Made by a program: the position numbers and the translations under genes. From positions 62,001 through 126,000 of the forward strand of contig FWXP01000004.1 of assembly GCA_900176545.1 (NCBI GenBank): a DNA stretch of 64,000 nt. The letters are read 5' to 3'. Of the stretch, positions 58,573 to 64,000 are shown one piece after another. Within the stretch, counting starts at the first letter, position 1. Every line of letters starts with the position of its first letter. This DNA comes from Oscillospiraceae bacterium. Its GTDB lineage: Bacteria; Bacillota; Clostridia; Saccharofermentanales; Saccharofermentanaceae. The notes below the pieces were generated by a model that was not told where the DNA came from, did no database searches, and saw only the letters and a list, made by a program, of their open reading frames with translations.

Positions 58573-60132
58573 ATGGCAGATTACATCATTACCGTCGATC
58601 AGGGAACTACATCGACGAAGGCATTTCTTCTGGACAGAAAGGGCGAGCTCACAGCCTCTAAGCCCTGTCCAATAACGCAGATCTATCCTGCGGCAGGATA
58701 TGTGGAGCACGACGCCGAGGAGATATTCCTGTCTGTATTAAGGACCATCGCGGACCTTCTCGTGAGCTGCCCAGAGGCGGTAAAGAATGTCGATTCCATA
58801 GCTATCACTAATCAAAGAGAGACCACAGTTGCTATAGATAAGACTACGGGAAAGCCCGTATATAACGCTATCGTATGGCAGTGCAGAAGGACCTCCGATA
58901 TCTGTAAGAGAGAGGAACTTCAGAAGGAGGAGCAGTACATAAGCCGCACCACGGGACTTAAGATAGATCCTTATTTCTCTGCCACCAAGATGCGCTGGTT
59001 CCTCGAGAATGTCCCGGAAGCCAAGGAGAAGAACGATAAGGGCGAACTCCTCTTCGGCACCATAGATGCATTCCTCGTCTATAAGCTCACCAATAAGAAG
59101 AGCTTCGCTTCCGACTATTCCAACTGCTCAAGGACCATGCTCTTTGATATCAGGAACTTAAAGTACGACGATAAGCTCTTGGAACTCTTCGACATAAGAA
59201 AGAACAGCCTTGCAGAGCCTAAGCCCTCCTGCGATGACTTCGGTACCATCGAGCTTACCAAGGAAGTCCTGGACGAGTACGACTTAGACGACGATCAGAA
59301 GGATATCCTTCTTACGTTAAACGGCATACATATTAGAGGTATCGCGGGAGATCAGGCGGCTGCCCTCTTCGGACAGAACTGCTTCCACAAGGGCGATACA
59401 AAGACTACTTACGGCACCGGTTGCTTTACGCTCATGAACGTAGGTGAGGAACCCGTCTTCTCCGATAACGGCCTTCTTACTTCCGCCGCCTGGTCCATAG
59501 ACGGCAAGACCACATATGCTCTTGAAGGAAGCGTATTCCAGGGCGGCTCCGTCATAAGCTGGCTCAAGGATGAGCTTCATCTCATAGATAAGCCTTCCGA
59601 GTGTGACGATGTATGTAACTCTCTCGTAGATAACGGCGGCGTATACTTAGTCCCTGCCTTTACGGGGCTGGGCGCTCCATACTGGGATGCTGATGTCAGG
59701 GGAACCATCGTAGGCCTTACCAGGGGTTCGGGCAGGAACCATATAGTAAGAGCGGGCATAGAATCCATCGCATATCAGGTAACGGAGCTTGTGGACCTCA
59801 TGAACGAGGACACGGGCATCTCCTCCACGCACATGAAGGTCGACGGAGGTGTCTGTGCCAGTGAATTTCTAATGCAGCTTCAGTCCGACCTTCTCGGGAT
59901 CGATATCGTAAGAGCAAGATCCGACGAGATGACCGCCATGGGCGCAGGACTTCTCGCGGGACTTACGACGGGATTTTTCACTTCACTTGAAGAGCTTAAA
60001 GGATTATATTATTCCAGCAAGACATATTCGCCCGACAAGGACGCGGGAGAAGCTCGCAAGACTCTGGGCGAATACAAAAAAGCCGTGAAGACAGCAGCTT
60101 TCATGGCGTCTTTAGAAGGAGAATCCTTATAA
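58573..60132 (+). CDS. glpK: Glycerol kinase
   Basis: Phosphorylates glycerol to glycerol 3-phosphate. The 519-residue FGGY-family protein shows ITVDQGTTSTKAFLLD, AITNQRETTVAIDK (Arg-Glu of the glycerol site), AIVWQCRRTSDIC, GIAGDQAAALFGQ (catalytic Asp), TYGTGCFTLMNVG and AYQVTELVDLMN. The phosphate loop reads TSTKA rather than the more common TSSRA, a minor difference. The ribosome binding site is weak. The following gene is an AEC transporter, 3 bases after the stop. Confidence 0.92.
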   Translation: MADYIITVDQGTTSTKAFLLDRKGELTASKPCPITQIYPAAGYVEHDAEEIFLSVLRTIADLLVSCPEAVKNVDSIAITNQRETTVAIDKTTGKPVYNAIVWQCRRTSDICKREELQKEEQYISRTTGLKIDPYFSATKMRWFLENVPEAKEKNDKGELLFGTIDAFLVYKLTNKKSFASDYSNCSRTMLFDIRNLKYDDKLLELFDIRKNSLAEPKPSCDDFGTIELTKEVLDEYDLDDDQKDILLTLNGIHIRGIAGDQAAALFGQNCFHKGDTKTTYGTGCFTLMNVGEEPVFSDNGLLTSAAWSIDGKTTYALEGSVFQGGSVISWLKDELHLIDKPSECDDVCNSLVDNGGVYLVPAFTGLGAPYWDADVRGTIVGLTRGSGRNHIVRAGIESIAYQVTELVDLMNEDTGISSTHMKVDGGVCASEFLMQLQSDLLGIDIVRARSDEMTAMGAGLLAGLTTGFFTSLEELKGLYYSSKTYSPDKDAGEARKTLGEYKKAVKTAAFMASLEGESL

Positions 60133-60135
60133 GGC

Positions 60136-61065
60136 ATGACTGAGTTATATAAAGTTCTGTTCGAGATGGCCGTGACTATAGTCCTCGGCGTCGTTATACG
60201 TAAGAAGAGGCTCCTTGACGAAAGGACACACAGCACATTTACGGAGATACTCCTTAATGCGATACTGCCTTTCGCCATCCTTTCCTCCAGCCAGTACGAG
60301 TATTCCTACGAGACCTTGAAAGGCATAATCGCCGTTGCAGGCGCTGCCTTCCTCTACTACCTCTGTACGCTTATCGCCTTAAGGCTTATCACCTCAAAGA
60401 GCCGCATGGAGGACAGTGAGAAGAGGGTGTTTGTCACCCTTGCGGTCTTTGCCAACACCGGTTTTGTAGGTATCCCTCTCATGCAGGGACTCTTAGGCGC
60501 CAGGGGACTTCTCCTTGCTGCCACATATAACCTTGTCTACAACATCTTCTTCTACACATACGGTATCCACCTTATCTCGAAGAAGAGGCATACACCGATA
60601 CAGATCATCTTTAATCCCGTGTCGGTCGCTTCGGTAGCATCGCTCATTCTCTTCGTCATTCCCTGGAGGATGCCTCAGTTCTTAACGCATACTCTTCACA
60701 CCATAGGTGACATGAATATCCCCCTGTCCATGATTCTCCTCGGATCTACCCTCGCGACAGTGGACGTAAAGAAGCTCTTTGCTGACCTTAAATCCTACGT
60801 GGTAGCCATATTAAGGCTTGCGGTATTCCCGCTCATAATGCTTTTGGCAGTCCTTATCGTAAGAAGGTTCGTTGTGATCTCACCCGAGACCATGATAACT
60901 CTTGTCCTTATGACTGCACTTCCTTCGGGAACCATGAACGTTATCTACTCTGAGAAGCACAACTGCGCACCCAAGTTCACGGCAAGGACGGTCGTCCTCA
61001 CACTGATACTCATGGCGATATCGCTGCCGCTTCTCATGGCACTTTCGATAAAGCTCTTCATGTGA
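60136..61065 (+). CDS. AEC-family transporter (auxin efflux carrier-like permease)
   Basis: The 309-residue protein has about ten hydrophobic segments in two similar halves. The first half contains ILLNAILPFAILSSSQ and FANTGFVGIPLMQGLLGARG. The second contains MNIPLSMILLGSTLATVD and TALPSGTMNVIYSEKH, matching the NPA-like and 'TG..G.PL' motifs of AEC permeases, which carry organic acids such as malate in bacteria. It lies 3 bases after glpK, so it is likely co-transcribed. The substrate is not deducible. Confidence 0.87.
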   Translation: MTELYKVLFEMAVTIVLGVVIRKKRLLDERTHSTFTEILLNAILPFAILSSSQYEYSYETLKGIIAVAGAAFLYYLCTLIALRLITSKSRMEDSEKRVFVTLAVFANTGFVGIPLMQGLLGARGLLLAATYNLVYNIFFYTYGIHLISKKRHTPIQIIFNPVSVASVASLILFVIPWRMPQFLTHTLHTIGDMNIPLSMILLGSTLATVDVKKLFADLKSYVVAILRLAVFPLIMLLAVLIVRRFVVISPETMITLVLMTALPSGTMNVIYSEKHNCAPKFTARTVVLTLILMAISLPLLMALSIKLFM

Positions 61066-61081
61066 TCAAGGGAGATAAGGG

Positions 61082-61816
61082 ATGGAAGATATATTCTTTA
61101 ACGGAGAACTTCATAACGATAAGCTAAAGGACCTGATGGGCAAGCTTCGCACCATGAAGTCGGATACGCTCATGACTGACATACTGCGCCTTGCATGCGC
61201 ATCCGAGTTCGTCGTACCGGTAACCGACAAGAACGGCAGAGTGTCATTTACTGCTATCGGAGATCCCAAGGGCAACAGATATCTGGCGGTGTTTTCCGAT
61301 ACTGATGAATATAAGGCTCACGGAGCACCTGAGACTAAGCTCGTTAAGGCCACATTCGACGATGTGCTTAATACCGTTATGGATGAGAGCCTTCGCCTGG
61401 ACGGTATGGTAATAGACCCCGGAAGCTCGGAGGTCATATTCGGCCATGAGATGCTCAAGATGATCTACGATCAGATGAACAGCCCTACTGACGTTAAGGT
61501 GGGTGAGCCTGATCACTATCCCGAGAACCTCAAGAGTGCGATCGTATCCTTCATGAAGGACGAGCCTGCGGTCAGGGCCGTATACGTCAAGCTCTTCGTC
61601 AGACTAAGCGACGAGATGACCGGCTGGATGTTCGTAATGGACGCGGATAAGAAGGGCGATGAGCTTTCTTACCTCTGCGATACCTTTAACAGATATATAA
61701 CGCCTTATACTGACGGACTTATCTCCGTGACGGCGCCTTTTACCGACGGTTATGCAAACGATGCTGTAGTCGGTTCCGAGCCGTATGCAAGAAGAGAAGG
61801 AGATAAGATCTTATGA
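61082..61816 (+). CDS. SseB-domain protein
   Basis: A 244-residue cytosolic protein. The region FVVPVTDKNGRVSFTAIGDPKGNRYLAVFSDTDEY (first part at about residues 45-63) and the later RLDGMVIDPGSSEVIFGHEML follow the SseB N-terminal-domain pattern ('vPv......f.....g....l..FTs..e', 'giviNP'). The role of SseB-like domains in Bacillota is not established. AGGGAG lies before the ATG. The next gene overlaps its stop by 4 bases, pairing it with a membrane-anchored protein just upstream of prfA. Confidence 0.72.
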   Translation: MEDIFFNGELHNDKLKDLMGKLRTMKSDTLMTDILRLACASEFVVPVTDKNGRVSFTAIGDPKGNRYLAVFSDTDEYKAHGAPETKLVKATFDDVLNTVMDESLRLDGMVIDPGSSEVIFGHEMLKMIYDQMNSPTDVKVGEPDHYPENLKSAIVSFMKDEPAVRAVYVKLFVRLSDEMTGWMFVMDADKKGDELSYLCDTFNRYITPYTDGLISVTAPFTDGYANDAVVGSEPYARREGDKIL

Positions 61817-62577
61817 GCAAGAGACATCTGGTCGTTATCTTTGCCGCGGTATTCCTTTCCATTGCAGTGGTCCTTATGCTGTCCTTTACGGTAAAGAAGT
61901 TTGCCTCCAAGGCTGAATCGAACCGTCAGGCCCAGGCGATGGAAGAGTATGTTCAAAGGCTCGGCGATCTGGATGACTACATGGTCTACTACATAGGCGA
62001 ACCTTCTCCTGAGGTAGTCGCGAATATAAAGAACCTCACGGTGATCCCCGCAGGGATGATGAACCGTAATACCCTCCCCATATACTGGAGCGATATCCAT
62101 TTTATCGAGAAGGACGAGGATGATAATATCATCAACGAAGTGGAGCCCAGGGATTATGCCAGCTATATGCTGATCTATGTCGGTGCTGACGTTACGCTGA
62201 CGAACGATCAGCTGGAACTTTTGCGCAACTGTAATATCGATAACGACGTACCTTTGATAATCGAGGGAGAAACAAATATCAATGCTTACAGGGAGGTCAT
62301 CTTCATGGGACCCCACGAATTGGGTGAGCATTCAACTTCCATGTTCACTCCCTGGGGACGTCCTCAGGACAACATTATCGCCGAGGATGTGGTAACGGGC
62401 AGTCCGTACGGATTTGTTAACGCTCTTATCGATGTGATATTATCGAATGCCGAGCAGATGGATATCTACAGGGAAGAGAGCCTGGTGCTTGTCGAGACGG
62501 AGAGCACCACGACTACGGAGAGTTCTATAGAGACTTCTGACGAGAGCGAAATATCGGAGAGTACGGATGAAGCCTGA
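61813..62577 (+). CDS. Membrane-anchored protein with Ser/Thr/Glu-rich tail
   Basis: I do not recognise a family. The 254-residue protein starts with a signal anchor, HLVVIFAAVFLSIAVVLML (about residues 5-23). A soluble exported region of ~190 residues follows, then a low-complexity tail, TESTTTTESSIETSDESE. AAGGAG precedes the ATG, which overlaps the SseB-type gene. Its 3' end overlaps prfA by 11 bases. The tail resembles the acidic Thr-rich tail of the protein at 47160. Confidence 0.65.
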   Translation: MSKRHLVVIFAAVFLSIAVVLMLSFTVKKFASKAESNRQAQAMEEYVQRLGDLDDYMVYYIGEPSPEVVANIKNLTVIPAGMMNRNTLPIYWSDIHFIEKDEDDNIINEVEPRDYASYMLIYVGADVTLTNDQLELLRNCNIDNDVPLIIEGETNINAYREVIFMGPHELGEHSTSMFTPWGRPQDNIIAEDVVTGSPYGFVNALIDVILSNAEQMDIYREESLVLVETESTTTTESSIETSDESEISESTDEA

Positions 62578-63643
62578 CATAAGCAAGATCAAGATGATCA
62601 GCGCCAGATACGATGAGATCGTATCTTCCATGTCTGACCCTGCGGTGGCAGCAGACGGCGAGAGATACATGAAGCTCAGCCGCGAGCTGGGTGAACTTAC
62701 CGAGAAGGTCGAGACCATAAGGGCATGGGAAAAAGCGGTGGAAGAGGAGAAGGAGGCTTTGGAACTCCTGTCGTCTTCCGACAGCGAAATGCACGAGCTT
62801 GCGCAGGAACAACTGACCTTAGCCAAGGAAGCTATAGCCGAGAACGAGGAAAAGCTCATTGTCCTCTTGAGCGAAAAGGACCCTCGTGACGACAGATCCG
62901 TTATCGTGGAGATAAGAGCAGGCGCAGGCGGTGAGGAAGCGGCTCTTTTCGCGGACACTCTCTACAAGATGTATAAGGGCTATGCGGCTCTCAAGGGGTA
63001 TACGACAGAGGAAGTCGATTCCAACGAGACCGAGCTTGGAGGATATAAGGAACTTGTCTTTGAAGTTGACGGGAAGGGTGCATACAGCAGGCTCAAGTTC
63101 GAGAGCGGTGTTCACCGCGTACAGCGAGTACCCGTTACGGAGTCGGGAGGAAGGGTTCATACGTCTACAGTAACCGTAGCAGTTCTCCCACAGGCAGAAC
63201 CCGAGGATGTATCCATAGATCCCAAGGACTTAAGGATCGACAGGTACAGGGCATCCGGTGCCGGCGGACAGCACGTCAACAGGACTGATTCAGCCATAAG
63301 GATCACCCATATCCCTACGGGTATCGTAGTCCAGTGCCAGGATGAGAGGTCCCAGTATAAGAACAAGGACAAGGCCATGGCAGTATTGCAGTCAAGGCTT
63401 TGGGAGATGCAGAGGTCATCTGAGAAGGATGCGATAGATTCAGAGAGAAGATCCCAGGTAGGAACGGGAGACAGGTCCGAGAGGATACGTACCTATAACT
63501 ACCACCAGGGAAGGGTCACTGATCACAGGATCGGACTTACTCTTTATAAGCTTGAAGAGATATTAAGCGGCAACATAGATGAGATAATAGATGCCCTTAT
63601 AGTAGATGCGGCATCTAAGAAAGCTCAGTCGGAGGAAGCATGA
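62567..63643 (+). CDS. prfA: Peptide chain release factor 1
   Basis: Terminates translation at UAA and UAG. The 358-residue protein has the catalytic loop RASGAGGQHVNRTDSA (GGQ, about residues 223-238). The anticodon-like tripeptide region VQRVPVTESGGRVHTST contains the P-x-T motif, here PVT. GAGGEEAALFADTLYKMY lies upstream of these. GGAGAG lies before the ATG, which overlaps the previous gene by 11 bases. Its stop overlaps the start of tsaC. The usual partner prmC is not between them. Confidence 0.97.
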   Translation: MKPDISKIKMISARYDEIVSSMSDPAVAADGERYMKLSRELGELTEKVETIRAWEKAVEEEKEALELLSSSDSEMHELAQEQLTLAKEAIAENEEKLIVLLSEKDPRDDRSVIVEIRAGAGGEEAALFADTLYKMYKGYAALKGYTTEEVDSNETELGGYKELVFEVDGKGAYSRLKFESGVHRVQRVPVTESGGRVHTSTVTVAVLPQAEPEDVSIDPKDLRIDRYRASGAGGQHVNRTDSAIRITHIPTGIVVQCQDERSQYKNKDKAMAVLQSRLWEMQRSSEKDAIDSERRSQVGTGDRSERIRTYNYHQGRVTDHRIGLTLYKLEEILSGNIDEIIDALIVDAASKKAQSEEA

Positions 63644-64000
63644 TGGAGACAAAGTACATAAGAGGCAACGATAAGGCAGGAGTAGAGGAGGCGGCTAAGG
63701 CTCTCTTGGAAGGTCAGGTGGTGGCATTTCCTACGGAGACCGTGTACGGCCTCGGTGCCAATGCTTTCGAAGCTTCATCCGTAGAGAAGATCTTCGAAGC
63801 CAAGGGAAGACCTTCCGATAACCCTCTTATCGTGCATATATGGGACAGGTCCCAGGTGGATGAGATCGCAGCTGAGGTAACACCTCTTGCGAAGAAGCTG
63901 ATGGACAGCTTTATGCCCGGTCCCATCACGGTAATAGTCAAGAAGTCTGATAAGATCCCGACTGAAGTAACGGCGGGACTGGATACGGTAGGCATAAGGA
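63643..64000 (+). CDS. tsaC: Threonylcarbamoyl-AMP synthase (TsaC/Sua5), N-terminal part
   Basis: Makes threonylcarbamoyl-AMP for the t6A37 modification of tRNAs. The visible ~119 residues include VVAFPTETVYGLGANAF (about residues 25-41), IFEAKGRPSDNPLIVHI (the KxR/SxN ATP and threonine site) and FMPGPITVIVKKS. The gene runs off the window. Two ATGs are adjacent; GGAGG is 7 bases before the second (63643), which overlaps the prfA stop. Confidence 0.95.
   Translation, partial: METKYIRGNDKAGVEEAAKALLEGQVVAFPTETVYGLGANAFEASSVEKIFEAKGRPSDNPLIVHIWDRSQVDEIAAEVTPLAKKLMDSFMPGPITVIVKKSDKIPTEVTAGLDTVGIR

Noticed and set aside
57484-58710. A 408-codon minus-strand frame across malQ and glpK.
   Set aside because: It is antisense to two well-supported enzymes and has no domain or start signal; it reflects third-position codon bias.
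1-64000. CRISPR arrays, insertion sequences, prophage or integrase genes.
   Set aside because: No regularly spaced repeats, transposase/integrase motifs or phage structural genes were seen on either strand.

Overview
The window looks like a chromosome segment from an anaerobic Gram-positive bacterium of the class Clostridia (Bacillota). Support comes from pta-ackA acetate production, a small 2[4Fe-4S] ferredoxin, the tmk-holB-ricT cluster, metG-tatD and trmN-rsmI pairs typical of Bacillota, an ECF vitamin-transporter S component, strong AGGAG-type ribosome binding sites, AGA/AGG-rich arginine codon use and tRNAs with encoded CCA. I cannot name the genus from sequence alone; a gut or rumen clostridial lineage is a reasonable guess. 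Almost all of the window is ordinary chromosome: I see no phage, insertion sequence, plasmid function, CRISPR array or rRNA.

Layout. 1-3.5 kb: the start of an RsuA-type pseudouridine synthase, diverging from an Smr-domain protein and a family-4 uracil-DNA glycosylase, then tRNA-Gln, a membrane/beta-propeller-like protein and a histidine phosphatase. 3.6-8.7 kb: regulators (DeoR, two AraC types) around a large sialate-esterase-like protein that appears to have lost its catalytic residues. 8.7-11.1 kb: the folate operon folE-folP-folB-folK. 11.1-14.4 kb: an Asn-rich disordered protein, tmk, holB, ricT and ferredoxin. 14.5-23.4 kb: a second membrane/propeller-like protein, trmN-like, rsmI, a PAS-GGDEF-EAL protein, metG, tatD and a small anchored protein. 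23.4-23.8 kb: a tRNA operon (Val, Asp, Phe).

23.9-31.9 kb: membrane proteins of unknown role (including DUF4870, DUF4234 and DUF2752 types), a TrmH methyltransferase, rpsT and tmcAL. 31.9-36.8 kb: pta-ackA, a C-terminally shortened MocR regulator diverging from an ECF S component, and a metallo-beta-lactamase-fold hydrolase. 36.8-48.2 kb: pcrA, dgt, yfbR, a cell-surface group (glucosaminidase-like protein, cohesin/cadherin-like anchored protein, GtrA), folC and a TPR-like membrane protein. 48.2-64 kb: thrC, carB, a 65-residue protein, a sodium:alanine symporter, prfC, malQ, glpK, an AEC transporter, an SseB protein, a membrane-anchored protein, prfA and the start of tsaC.

Folate synthesis is covered by folE-P-B-K and the distant folC. 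Translation and RNA modification are heavily represented (metG, prfA, prfC, rsmI, trmN-like, trmH-like, tmcAL, tsaC, rpsT, four tRNAs). Most interesting are: several genes whose promoter -10 element lies only 6-8 bases before the ATG without a ribosome binding site (probable leaderless mRNAs), including a back-to-back divergent pair; a probable pseudo-esterase; a truncated MocR regulator; and a membrane-anchored cohesin/cadherin-like surface pair.
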